Positions 54,297 to 64,000 of a DNA stretch of 64,000 bases are shown in pieces. Positions within the stretch are counted from its first letter, which is position 1, and every line of letters starts with the position of its first letter. The stretch covers positions 7,038,327 to 7,102,326 of the forward strand of contig CM041297.1 of the NCBI GenBank assembly GCA_023052935.1, written 5' to 3'. Position numbers and translations under genes: made by a program. Under the pieces are notes generated by a model that did not search any database, was not told where the DNA came from, and worked only from the letters and a program-made list of their open reading frames with translations. The DNA comes from Piezodorus guildinii (Eukaryota; Arthropoda; Insecta; Hemiptera; Pentatomidae).

Positions 54297-54789
54297 TTAA
54301 ATGTAAACGGTATTGGATCTGTTCCCTGTAATAACACTAACTTCAACTACAAATAACCATTAATTTAGTCACTGCATTTTATATTGTCTTCCTTGCTATC
54401 GTGAAAATTATCTAAAGGTAATTTTTTATTTTTAATCAAGTTAATCTTAGATCATTAAAATCCCTCCTGATTGAGTTTTATGTTAAGTTGAAAATACTAA
54501 GTATTTAAGACTGAGCCAATAATCCTATTATTGGAAGCGCTTACCTGTACCGGAGTGGATAGAGTCTATAAAAAGACTTAAATTAGGCTACGAGCCAAAA
54601 AAAAAAAAAAAAAATGTAAAATAATATCAAATTAATCTTTGTTTAATCTAAATTAAATAACTCCTACAAGGTAGAGTATTATCTGATAATATTATACTTA
54701 CCAAAAACTGCCAGTATTTTATAATATTTTTATAAGTGGTCAGAATAACACTCGGAATTCCTTAATATATTTTAAGGAGAAAACAGAAA

Positions 54790-56110
54790 AAAATATTTTA
54801 TCGATGTAAAATTTGATGAAATTTAATATCATGTAGGTTTTATTCTGATCGAAATAGTCTAATTGCGCTTAAATGCTGATATTTCAAATTGTCTTCCTCG
54901 AAAGTACCTTTTATTTTGTGGAAACTAAAAATATAACAATATAATCAACGATGAAAAACAGGTAAATATATAATTTGGATGAATTCGATATCTAACTAAA
55001 GGAGAAAAGTGCAAAAAAAAATTTTTCAATTTTTTGTTTTTGAAAATAAGAGCAGTAATATACATATACCGTTGGAAAGCTAAAGATTTAAAAAAAAATA
55101 TTATCTTATACACAAACTTGTAAAAATTAATAAAGAGTAATGAAAAGTCGATAAAACTAACTGATTATTACTTTCAGTTACTATATATAGTAAGGGGAAG
55201 TATTGCGATCGTGAAAATTTTCGAATTCCAGTTTTCAACGGAAGTACACGTTTTAGGGTCCCCTGAGTCCAAATAACCAAGTACCGCAAAAAGGTCTGTG
55301 TGTGTGTGGTAACTCCCGGGCGGAAACGGTAAGTCCTATGAAACTGAAATTTCATATTTAAGACAACTATACGCCCGAGACGTGACAAAACTTTTTCATC
55401 AAAATGAGCTTATCAGAAGAGGCACTTTATACCATGCATTTTGCACTTTTTTTCGATTTTCTCGAAAACGGTTCCGACGATTTTGATTAAACTCGCTATA
55501 TCGATGTAAAACGTAATGGGCTTTAATATCATGTAGGTATAATTTGGATAAAAATGGTCTGACAGGGCTTAAATGCCGATATTTTAAATTTTCTTTCCCT
55601 AAAGTACCTTTAATTTTGTAGATTCAATAATAATAACTAGATTATCTTGTTAACGCTGATGAAAAACAGGTAAATATATAAATTGAATAAATTCGATACC
55701 CAACTAAAGGAGAAAACAGAAAAAATATTTTTTCAATGCAATTTTTCGTTTTTGAACATAAGAGCATTAATATACATGTATGATATACCGTTGGAAAGCT
55801 AAAGATTTTAGAAAAAATATCATCTCATACACAATCAATTGATTATTTTAGATAATTAGGTAATCGATTTTTTAATAAAACACATGTTTTTTTATAGATA
55901 TTCCATTTAATTAATTCTTTAATGATTTCACTCATTTTTATATCTAACTGTATTTGAAAATTATTTAATTTATTTTAAAAATGGAGGTAAGTGAAAGTCG
56001 TGTGTTGCTCGCACCAGATTTTTTTTATCTCTAACTGTATTTGAAAATTCTTTCATTGATTTTAAAAATCGAGGTAAGTGAAAGTCGTGTGTTGCCCGCA
56101 CCAGATTTTT
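54790..56110 (-). repeat. Family R: two adjacent minus-strand copies
   Basis: 54790-55165 lacks one end. 55165-56010 is near-complete, from CAGTTACTATATATAGTAAG to GGAGGTAAGTGAAAGTCGTG. The distal end is tandemly duplicated with an 87-bp period (55984 and 56071). The minus frame at 55388 (MSRLGRIVVLNMKFQFHRTY and onward) matches the small frame of the 42.1-kb copy. Confidence 0.8.
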
Positions 56111-56289
56111 TATAATATTTTTATAATTGGTCAGAATAACACTCGGAATTCCTTAATATATTTTAATTGTTTCTGAATAAATTAAAAATTGCCAACTTGG
56201 TGAGATGTATAACTCATAAAAATACTCTACCACTTTCTGTCTAAATCACAAAAACTAAAAATTTAAAAAATAAAACCAAAAAAAAAAAA

Positions 56290-56400
56290 CCTGTACCACT
56301 ACAACCCTTGAAGAGTTGGGCTCAGAACATACAGAGATTCGTACTGATATAGGAGTAACAGTGGTCTGCAATGAGCTGGTTAAGATCAAACTAATCTATA
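56290..56400 (-). mobile_element. SINE2, 3' part
   Basis: Reverse of the SINE2 tail: CCTGTACCACTACAACCCTT, TTGGGCTCAGAACATACAGA, GATTCGTACTG. It lies 150 bp before the Jockey-A insertion. Confidence 0.7.
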
Positions 56401-56813
56401 AAACTTAAAATTAAACATAATCTAAATACATACACACACCTACTTAAGCTCATACGGACTCTTGCTAGATTGCTGTAACATTTCAGTCATAAACATTTCA
56501 CACACACAGACTTATTTCCACTATAAACTCAATTTCTAAAATTTTCACAGGCTTTTTTCAGTAGGAATTCGCTTGAATTCAGTCTGGAGAACATCACTAG
56601 ACCTCAGGAATACTACGGCAGTGAATATTGGAGAAATTTCGGTAAGCAAAGTTATAATTTACTTTGTACAATCACAAAAAAGTGAAAGGAGGGTCACTGA
56701 TCAGCTGATTGCCGCTAGCTCGGCAAGCTCGGGCTTGCTTTTCGTTAACTTATCTTTCTTTTATCTTTAATTCTTATCTCATTATTTATATATTATTATT
56801 ATTTTCTTAATCA

Positions 56814-58130
56814 ATGAGATATTTTCATCAAGTCATGTCCTCAAAGTCTGCAAGTAAAAGATCTAGATCTGCAGGTTCTAACTCGTCTCCTACAAAACAG
56901 AGACCCCGCCGTGAACAAAATAAAAAAATAATTCCACCAGCGACCGCGTCGGCTACCTCATTAGGATCTGAACCACAGCCCAGCACATCATCACAAGGAA
57001 TAACTGATGAATCCCCGTTTTTTACACCGAATCCATTTGAGATCCTCCAAAATGAAAAAGAAACCATGGAATCTTCTCCTATACCCAGGGAACCACTACC
57101 TCCACCAATATTTGTTAAAAATATTAAAAATTTTAAACTGATGTGTGCGCATTTAAACAAAGTAACTGATCCTGATAGTTATTATTGTATAAGTAGAACC
57201 AATGATACTAAAATATCTCCGACTACTGCTGAAACCTACAGAAAGATTGTAAAATATCTGACTGAGACCAAAGCTGACTTTCATACTTATCAGCTGCGCC
57301 ATGAGAGAGCATTAAGGGTCGTAATCAGAAACCTACATTCCTCAACACCCGTTGAAGCTATCAAAGAAGAACTGACAGAATTAGGATTCCAAGTGAGGCA
57401 AGTCACCAACGTTCTAAAAGATAAAAGTCCACTGCCTCTATTCTTCGTGGACTTGGAACCATCAGCAGGAGTCGAAAAAATCTATGACCTCAGTAGACTG
57501 TACTATACCCGTGTAAAAGTTGAAAAACCTTACACAAAGAGGGAAATAGTTCAGTGTCATAACTGTCAGGCATATGGTCATACCAAAAGTTATTGCCATC
57601 ACATACCACGCTGTGTGAAATGCGGTGAACAGCATAAAACCGAAGAATGTACAAGATCAAGATCTACACCCGCTGTATGTGCTCTGTGCCTCAAGGACCA
57701 CCCGGCTAACTACAAGGGATGTGAAATCTACAAGAAACTCAGAACCAGATACCAAAAACCTCAGGATCCGAATGAAACAGCTGTACCAACCAGAAGCAGA
57801 AGAGAACCATCTAAACTTGTAAATTCTAACGTATCATTTGCCCACTTGCTTGGAGGTGGAAACCAGAATCATGAAGTCGAGGCACTGCCGGAACAACTTT
57901 TTCCTCAACTTTCTCAATCTATTGTACAACAATCTATCCCTCAAAGTTTACCTAATCTTCAAAAAACTCCTCAACATCAAATTTCTCATATCCCTCCACC
58001 ATCAAACGTCACAGATCTTACCAGTCTAATGACATCGTTCATCTCCGAAATCAAATCTCTTGTTATGCCGCTTATATCACTCCTTACAAATCTAGTATCA
58101 AATCTAATCCCTGCCTTGAAAAATCCTTAA
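56814..58130 (+). CDS. Jockey-A ORF1, Gag-like nucleic-acid-binding protein
   Basis: 438 codons. Residues 1-110 are basic and Ser/Pro-rich (KRSRS, PRREQ). Residues about 165-240 match the domain that precedes zinc knuckles in Jockey/arthropod LINE ORF1 (LRHERALRVVIRNLHSSTP, then EELTELGF). Three zinc knuckles follow: CHNCQAYGHTKSYC (248-261), CVKCGEQHKTEEC (267-279) and CALCLKDHPANYKGC (289-303). The tail is Gln/Pro/Ser-rich and ends in a hydrophobic segment (LMPLISLLTNLVSNLIPAL). It packages element RNA into RNPs. An alternative start is Met8 (MSSKSASK). The stop TAA is directly followed by the ORF2 ATG in the same frame. Confidence 0.93.
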   Translation: MRYFHQVMSSKSASKRSRSAGSNSSPTKQRPRREQNKKIIPPATASATSLGSEPQPSTSSQGITDESPFFTPNPFEILQNEKETMESSPIPREPLPPPIFVKNIKNFKLMCAHLNKVTDPDSYYCISRTNDTKISPTTAETYRKIVKYLTETKADFHTYQLRHERALRVVIRNLHSSTPVEAIKEELTELGFQVRQVTNVLKDKSPLPLFFVDLEPSAGVEKIYDLSRLYYTRVKVEKPYTKREIVQCHNCQAYGHTKSYCHHIPRCVKCGEQHKTEECTRSRSTPAVCALCLKDHPANYKGCEIYKKLRTRYQKPQDPNETAVPTRSRREPSKLVNSNVSFAHLLGGGNQNHEVEALPEQLFPQLSQSIVQQSIPQSLPNLQKTPQHQISHIPPPSNVTDLTSLMTSFISEIKSLVMPLISLLTNLVSNLIPALKNP

Positions 58131-60776
58131 ATGAATTCACCTAACTCCTTATCCATTCTCCTTTGGAATGCGAATGGTGTTAGAAATCATACTGACGAAC
58201 TGACAGCATTGTTGCAAGACAAAACAATCGATGTTGCACTTATAACTGAAACAAGACTAACGACTAAACAGTACTTCAAAATACCGCAATACATCACATA
58301 CCGTACTGACCACCCAGACGGCAAAGCCCATGCCGGTTCTGCTATCATTGTCCACCAATCCCTCTCTCATCATTTACTCCCACTTCCCACCTATGATTTC
58401 CTACAAGCCACAGCCATAGTAATCAAGACTTTTTCCTTTCCGGTAACCCTCACATCTGCATACTGCCCTCCTAAACATTCCATTTCCAATTCCGAATTTG
58501 TATCCTTCCTGGATTCCTTAGGAAATCGTTTCATTCTGGGTGCAGACTTAAACGCCAAGCATCAGCAGTGGGGTTCCAGAACCACGAATTCTCGGGGACG
58601 AAATTTGCTGTCTGCACTCAACTCCCGAAATTTTAATATCCTGCCTCCTGACTCCCCTACCTACTGGCCAACCGATCCTAACCGCAATTCTGACATCCTC
58701 GACTTCTTTATCCACAGCGGATTAGGCTCCCTCAACTTTTCTGTAACTCGCCTTGATGAACTATCCTCAGACCATAGTCCACTGATCCTAAAAGTATCTC
58801 TCACTCCAATTCCAAAACCCATTCCACCATCATTCATCCGAGGCCCTGTCAACTGGAACCTTTTCCGCCAAATCCTGACCGATAATATTGACCTCAGAGT
58901 AACCCTCAAAACCCCAGATGACCTAGATAATTCCGTCTATTCCTTTACCACCGCCATCCAACAAGCTGTCTGGACTGCCTCCTCTCCTAAACACCCCAAT
59001 ATAAATCCTCACCAAAATCATTTTCCTCAACATATTATAGACCTCATCCATACCAAACGCCGAGCAAGATCACTATGGCAGCGCACACGACACCCAACAG
59101 ATCGCCGCTCCTATAACTTCTATTGTAGACAATTGAAGAGGGAGTTGGCGACCTTCCGTTCCCAGTCCTTCAATTCCTACCTCTCCTCTCTATCAGCTCG
59201 TGATAATTCCCTGTGGAATGTCACGAAAAAGATCCTAAAATACCATCAAGTTTCCCATCCTCTCCGACGTGGTGATGACTCCTGGGCTGCGTCTGATGAA
59301 GATAAAGCCGAGGAATTCGCCACACACCTCTCCAAAGTTTTCACTCCTCACCCGGAATCCCACGCCAATCACACCGCAACAGTGCAAGACTTTCTTATGT
59401 CACCAATTCCACTTTCCCTACCTCCTAAAGCTATTAATCCCTCTGAGGTCAAATATCTTCTCCAAAAACTTACCCTCCGTAAATCTCCTGGACACGATCT
59501 CCTTACTCCCCAGATCCTCCGACAACTTCCGCAGAAAGCTATTATATTCCTTACTTATATTTACAACTGCATCCTACGCACCACCTATTTTCCTCTGTTA
59601 TGGAAACATTCCACTATCATACTTTTTCTAAAACCAGGCAAACCTTCCAACAACACTTCATCCTACAGGCCTATTAGTCTACTCCCCATCCTCTCAAAAA
59701 TCTTCCAAATGCTTCTTCTTAAACGTATCCTACCCATATTAGAATCTCAAAATCTTCCTTCCCATCAGTTTGGATTCCGTCCTCAGCATTCCACAGCTCT
59801 TGAATGCAAAGAGTATTGTTCTGGTGCGTTTCTGGACATTGCGCAAGCTTTTGACCGGGTATGGCACACTGGATTACTCTTCAAGCTGAAAACCCATTTA
59901 CCCCAGTCTCTATACCTCATTCTCCGATCCTATCTCTCAAACCGTTCCTTCCGCGTTCGCTGTGGTGTAGAATTTTCTAACCTTTATCCCGTTGAGGCCG
60001 GTGTTCCTCAAGGCAGCGTCTTGGGACCCGTCCTCTACATCCTTTACACTGCTGATATTCCTACACATCCTGATACCTTTCTGGCAACTTTTGCAGACGA
60101 CACCGCCATCCTATCATCCAGTTCCAATCCTGAAACAGCATCCTTAAACCTGCAAAGACACCTTTCTCTTATCGAAGACTGGTGTAATGCTTGGCGCATT
60201 AAGGTGAACGAAGCCAAATGCAAACACGTAACCTTCACTCTTCGACGAAACTCCTGTCCGCCAGTTTACTTCAATTCCATTCCAATTCCTCCTTCAGATA
60301 CAGTCCGGTATCTTGGCTTACTATTAGACAAAAGATTGACTTGGAACCCACATACAAGACTTAAAAGACAAGAACTCAACCGACGATTCGGACAGTTATA
60401 CCGACTACTCAACAGAAAATCTGAACTTACAGTTGACAACAAATTATTAATCTACAGGACAATACTGAAGCCCATCTGGACCTACGGACTTGAACTGTGG
60501 GGGACAGCTAAACGTACTAACATCAAACGCATTCAATCCTTTCAATCCAAAGTCCTCCGTACAATAGTAAATGCTCCTTATTATGTTTCCAACTATACCT
60601 TGCACCACGACCTTAATGTTCCTTTTATTTCAGACCTGATTCCATCCAAATTTTCCAAATTCCACCAGAATCTCATTCATCATCCTAATCCTCTAGCTCA
60701 ATCCCTATCCAGCCCCACCCATCCATACAACCCACCTAGAAGGTTGAAACGGCAGTGGCCTCGTGACCTCTTATAA
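58131..60776 (+). CDS. Jockey-A ORF2, endonuclease-reverse transcriptase with a small RT deletion
   Basis: 881 codons. The N-terminal APE-type endonuclease shows SILLWNANGVRN (Asn13, 15), ALITETRL (catalytic Glu), FILGADLNAKHQQWG and LSSDHSPLIL (Asp214-His215). RT blocks: FLKPGKPSNNTSSYRPISLL, HQFGFRPQHSTAL, motif A AFLDIAQAFDRVWH (Asp569), motif B AGVPQGSVLGPVLYILYTAD, motif C FADD (654-657), and motif D WRIKVNEAKCKHVTFTLRR. It ends RRLKRQWPRDLL. Between GFRPQHST and KEYCSGAFLD only about six residues separate His and Lys, whereas Jockey RTs normally have about nineteen. A 13-residue in-frame deletion has therefore removed the helix before motif A, and the copy is probably inactive. ORF2 may be made by reinitiation at TAAATG. 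Confidence 0.93.
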   Translation: MNSPNSLSILLWNANGVRNHTDELTALLQDKTIDVALITETRLTTKQYFKIPQYITYRTDHPDGKAHAGSAIIVHQSLSHHLLPLPTYDFLQATAIVIKTFSFPVTLTSAYCPPKHSISNSEFVSFLDSLGNRFILGADLNAKHQQWGSRTTNSRGRNLLSALNSRNFNILPPDSPTYWPTDPNRNSDILDFFIHSGLGSLNFSVTRLDELSSDHSPLILKVSLTPIPKPIPPSFIRGPVNWNLFRQILTDNIDLRVTLKTPDDLDNSVYSFTTAIQQAVWTASSPKHPNINPHQNHFPQHIIDLIHTKRRARSLWQRTRHPTDRRSYNFYCRQLKRELATFRSQSFNSYLSSLSARDNSLWNVTKKILKYHQVSHPLRRGDDSWAASDEDKAEEFATHLSKVFTPHPESHANHTATVQDFLMSPIPLSLPPKAINPSEVKYLLQKLTLRKSPGHDLLTPQILRQLPQKAIIFLTYIYNCILRTTYFPLLWKHSTIILFLKPGKPSNNTSSYRPISLLPILSKIFQMLLLKRILPILESQNLPSHQFGFRPQHSTALECKEYCSGAFLDIAQAFDRVWHTGLLFKLKTHLPQSLYLILRSYLSNRSFRVRCGVEFSNLYPVEAGVPQGSVLGPVLYILYTADIPTHPDTFLATFADDTAILSSSSNPETASLNLQRHLSLIEDWCNAWRIKVNEAKCKHVTFTLRRNSCPPVYFNSIPIPPSDTVRYLGLLLDKRLTWNPHTRLKRQELNRRFGQLYRLLNRKSELTVDNKLLIYRTILKPIWTYGLELWGTAKRTNIKRIQSFQSKVLRTIVNAPYYVSNYTLHHDLNVPFISDLIPSKFSKFHQNLIHHPNPLAQSLSSPTHPYNPPRRLKRQWPRDLL

Positions 60777-61024
60777 CATGTATATTGGAGTTCTAGCATT
60801 GGCTAGATTCTCCACTCACGTGCTGTATGCTTGTGAATTGTATATAGGTATGAGTGACTATTGTATATATTTTTATTGATTTTATTTTGTATATATGTAT
60901 ATTTTATTATTATTATTATATAAATTTATAGTTTTGTATATATCGTGTGAATGTAGTATGAATGTTGTACGTTATCACTATTAAAAATGTCCTGAATTGG
61001 ACAGATTGTAATATTGCTCAATGA

Positions 61025-61060
<36 letters not shown>
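60777..61060 (+). terminator. Jockey-A 3' UTR and poly(A) tail
   Basis: Contains TATATATT-rich DNA and ends AATGAATAAA followed by A. It lacks the roughly 130-bp segment seen in the copies at 2991 and 21302; the junction lies near GCTTGTGAATTGTATATA at 60829-60846. Confidence 0.8.
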
Positions 61061-61064
<4 letters not shown>

Positions 61065-62410
61065 CACAATCGCAATTCTTTCCCCTATTATATATATTAT
61101 ATATGGTTCAGTGAAAGTAAAAATTAAATTTAACATAATGGTCATTAATTCGTAATTTTAAAATGTATGGTGCGCGCAACACTTGACTATCACCTACGTC
61201 CGCTGTCAAAATATTAATGTATGCAATTTTACTTTCACTTACTATGTATAGTAAGGGTAAGTATTACGATTGGGAAAATTTTCGAATTCCAGCTTTCACC
61301 GGAAATACACATTTTAGGGTCCTCTGAACCCAAATGACCAAGTCCCGCAAAAAGGTCTGTGTGTGAGGCAACTCCCAGGCGGAAACTGTAAGTCCTATGA
61401 AACTAAAATTTCATATTTAAGACAACTATACCCTCGATATGTTACAGCAACATTTCCATCAAAATCAGCTAATCAGCCGAACCACTTTATAATATCCATT
61501 TTGTACCTTTTTATGATTTTCTCAAAAACGGCTCTTCCAATTTTGATTAAACTCGCTATATCGATGTAAAATTTAATGAGATTTAATATCATGTAGGTTT
61601 TATTCTGATTGAAATAGTCTGATTGGGCTTAAATGCCGATATTTCAAATTGTCTTTCTCGAAAGTACATTTTATTTTGTAGATAATAAAAATTTAACAAT
61701 ATAATCCTGTTATCAACGATGAGAAACAGGTAAATATATAATTTAGATGAATTCGATATCTCACTAAAGGAGAAAAGTGCAAAAACTCCGCCAAATTCCG
61801 CCTACACAGACTCGTCCAATGTTCACCATTCAAGCCCAAGCTCCCGAGATCAGCCTTAACGCAATCCACCCATCTCCGCTTCGGCCTACCTTTCGGACGC
61901 CTACCAGTCGGATCAGCAAATACCAACTTTCTCGGAATCCGCTCGTCATCGAGCCTAACAACTTTACTCGCCCATTTGAGTCTCCGCGATGCAATCAGCT
62001 CAATTATATTCACAGGATGCAAGCTCCGCAAATCCGCGTTGTGCAACCTTCTAAACTCCCCAGTGGCCTCATCTTTCTTCGGACCAAATATTTTACGCAA
62101 TACGGGAGAGTACATAAGAGCAGTAATATACATATACCGTTGGAAAGCTAAAGATTTTAGAAAAAATATTATCTTATATACAAGCTTGTAAAAATTAATA
62201 AAGAGTAATGAAAAGTCGATAAAACTAACTCATTATTTTAAATAATAATATTATAGATTTTTTAATAAAACACATGTTTCTCTTGAAATTGAATGCAATT
62301 AATTATTTCACAATTTATTTTTATCTCCAAGTGAATTTGAAAACAAACTAAATTGATTTTAACAACGGAGGTAAGTGAACGCCGTGTGTTGTGCGCACCA
62401 AATTTTTATA
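61061..62410. repeat. Family R: target remnant and a near-complete minus copy split by RTE-1
   Basis: 61061-61140 is the plus-oriented end interrupted by Jockey-A. 61225-62400 is a minus copy from CTTTCACTTACTATGTATAG to GGAGGTAAGTGAACGCCGTG. RTE-1 sits inside it, where copy 54790-55165 runs uninterrupted. Confidence 0.78.
61783..62110 (-). mobile_element. RTE-1 LINE, truncated copy inside family R
   Basis: Minus strand VLRKIFGPKKDEATGEFRRL, LRSLHPVNIIELIASRRLKW and TGRRPKGRPKRRWVDCVKAD are undamaged for about 105 codons. It ends at NLAEF without the usual GIEPSGS end or (ATT)n tail, so both ends are truncated. Confidence 0.88.
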
Positions 62411-62439
62411 TTTAGTTTAATGATACGGAGATGAGAAAT

Positions 62440-63010
62440 AGGCCATGTTGTTTTAAAAAAGAATCTTTTATAGTATTATTTTCTACAATCAGTTAATTTT
62501 ATTGGCTTTTTATTACTTACACTCTCCATTAACTTTTAGAATTTTACCCATAACCTAATATTTTTCTTAAACTTTTCAAATCTCTAAAATAAAGGTACGT
62601 TGTACTTTAGGGTATTAAAAATACCGCCATGTAAGCCCTATCAGTCTATTTTAATCAGAATAAAGCCCAAATGATATTAAAGCTCATTAAAATTTACATC
62701 AATACAGCAAGATTAATCAAAATCGTTAGAGCCGTTTTCGAGAAAATTGCAAAAATGTGCAAAATGCATAGTATAAAGTAACACTTATTTTTAGCCCAAT
62801 TTATAAAAATAATTACTGTAACATTTATGATTTTCACGCTATTAAAATATGAAATTTCAATTTTGTACGGCTTTTCGTTTTCATGCTAGACTTTTTGACT
62901 CAAGGGACTCCAAAATCTGTATTTCCGTTGAAAACTCGAATTTGTAATTTTTTATGCTCACAATACCTTCCTTTTCTATATATTTCATATATACGTAAGT
63001 GAAATTTTAT
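62440..63010 (+). repeat. Family R repeat, diverged plus copy
   Basis: ATCAGTTAATTTTATTGGCT, TTAGAGCCGTTTTCGAGAAA, AATGCATAGTATAAAGTA and terminal TATACGTAAGTGAAATTT. Together with the adjacent minus copy it makes a tail-to-tail pair. Confidence 0.72.
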
Positions 63011-63069
63011 TTTTCTGTTGCTCAATGGAAATCATGGTCTGAGGGGATTTAATATTATACCAAAGTAAG

Positions 63070-63120
63070 GAAAAATGCCTGTACCTCTACAACCTAAGAC
63101 ATACTCGTATAAAGATCAGT
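63070..63120 (-). mobile_element. SINE2 tail scrap
   Basis: GCCTGTACCTCTACAACCTA and ATACTCGTATAAAGATC resemble the reverse of the SINE2 tail. Confidence 0.4.
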
Positions 63121-64000
63121 TATTTTTCTTAACTAAAGGGCTTAAAAGTAAATAATAATATAAATAATTATGATGTAGCTGATATTACTCTATGGTTTTC
63201 AATACAAAAAAAATACATCAACAAGTATTCGTACACATATCTATTTTGGAAATAACATTATTAAAGTTATGCCATGAAAAGAATTGAAGAAAAAAATATT
63301 AAAAACTTCTTGAAAGGACTAAAGTTTTCCCCTTCCGTTAAAAAAGGAGAAAGTCAAATAGAAAAAGAGAAATGGAAAAAGAAGAATTGAAATAATTAAT
63401 GTTTCTATAAAAGCCCTGAAGGGAAGTTATAATCATTGAAGTTCAGTAGTTAAAAGTTTAATCAAACTTTAATTGTCACTTTAGGTTGCCTTCAAGTGTG
63501 AAAGTTGCTGAAAATACGAATCGATATTCCCTTACTTATAAATCATTTTGTTAATGATCTTGTTTTCGTTTTGTGATGAAAACAAGTTAACTTTGAAGGG
63601 CTCTTGGCTTATTTAATCCCTGTTATCAAGGATTAAAAAAAATAAAACTATGTTGGCAGGATTCGGACCTATATCGGTTCATAAGTTTGTTTCAGTAGGG
63701 GGAGAAGAGAGGGGGGCTGAATGGATTTTTCTAGGTAACCAAATGGCCAGAAACTTAGAAGAAAGAACTAAGAGTTCGCGTCTCGATGTCGGGGGGCTTT
63801 TAATTCGTCAGTTATCCCCCGCCCTTAACCTCTGACTTGAGAAATCCCCGCATAGCCTTCAAAGACGATTTAGGGGTGAACAGGGAATGTGGTACTTTCC
63901 TCCCAAACATCAATATTGCGCGTACCACCGATAATTATTTCCATATCCATGTTATCTGAGCGGGCGATAATCGATGCAACGCGGCATAAATTTGTAATAG
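63121..64000. other. Unassigned right edge
   Basis: 63640-64000 is less AT-rich than its surroundings and holds a 61-codon plus frame (63650-63835) with no recognisable domain. It could be exon-like or repeat-derived; the window ends before this can be judged. Confidence 0.3.

Larger units (their letters stand above)
56550..61060 (+). mobile_element. Jockey-A, full-length Jockey-clade LINE with TSD
   Basis: About 4.5 kb: 264-bp 5' UTR, ORF1, ORF2, a 3' UTR of about 250 bp and a poly(A) of about 33 residues. The 12-bp TSD AAAATTTTCACA lies at 56538-56549 and 61057-61068 (its first four A merge with the poly(A)). The right flank continues ATCGCAATTCTTTCCCCT, so the element landed in a family R repeat. 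The 5' UTR would hold an internal promoter, as in other Jockey elements, but I cannot point to specific promoter boxes. Confidence 0.93.

Noticed and set aside
56828..57160. 110-codon minus frame opposite ORF1
   Set aside because: Antisense to the Jockey-A ORF1; no independent support.
63650..63835. 61-codon frame as an exon
   Set aside because: No domain, no convincing splice context, and the window ends soon after.

Overview
The window looks like repeat-rich, AT-rich nuclear DNA of an arthropod, most likely an insect. I found no host gene, rRNA gene, tRNA gene, CRISPR array or bacterial-style operon. What can be recognised is almost entirely transposable elements: non-LTR retrotransposons (Jockey, R1-like, RTE-like and others), Penelope-like elements (PLEs), mariner, Tc1-type, hAT, piggyBac and Helitron derivatives, and two tRNA-derived SINE families. 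The mix of Jockey, R1, mariner and piggyBac with (ATT)n-tailed LINEs is typical of insects. The exact order is not decidable from this sequence alone.

Layout. 1-5 kb: ends of Jockey-type elements, including a 5'-truncated copy with a clean 12-bp target-site duplication (TSD), a hammerhead-like motif, and SINEs. 5.4-12.6 kb: an R1-like scrap, a long minus-strand LINE with an uninterrupted 725-codon reverse-transcriptase frame, and a LINE C-terminal fragment. 13.7-25.5 kb: SINEs, duplicated LINE segments, decayed RTE copies, a Tc1-type MITE and Jockey 3' ends. 25.7-31.5 kb: a nested stack in which a Penelope-like element (RT plus GIY-YIG) sits inside a LINE that itself sits inside a Jockey-type fragment, with hammerhead-ribozyme-like motifs at the PLE ends. 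31.5-46.6 kb: SINEs, LINE relics, a hAT MITE inside a candidate solo LTR, and an R1-like 3' end directly beside an internally deleted mariner. 46.6-56 kb: more hammerhead-bearing PLE ends, an RNase H-containing LINE fragment, a Helitron end, a composite SINE unit and a piggyBac derivative reduced to its cysteine-rich domain. 56.5-61.1 kb: the only near-complete element, a 4.5-kb Jockey-clade LINE with ORF1 (zinc knuckles) and ORF2 (endonuclease and RT), a poly(A) tail and TSD, inserted into an unclassified repeat (family R) that fills much of 54.8-63 kb.

How the parts relate. Family names used here (Jockey-A, -B, -C; SINE1, SINE2; RTE-1; family R) are local labels for this window. Jockey-A has one full-length and two truncated copies. 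Jockey-B and Jockey-C are present only as 3' fragments. RTE-1 has five copies and SINE1 about seventeen pieces in both orientations. Insertion order can be read at several places from TSDs and interrupted repeats. The most unusual signal is about a dozen hammerhead-like sequences, three of which keep nearly the whole ribozyme core, all in PLE-end-like DNA.
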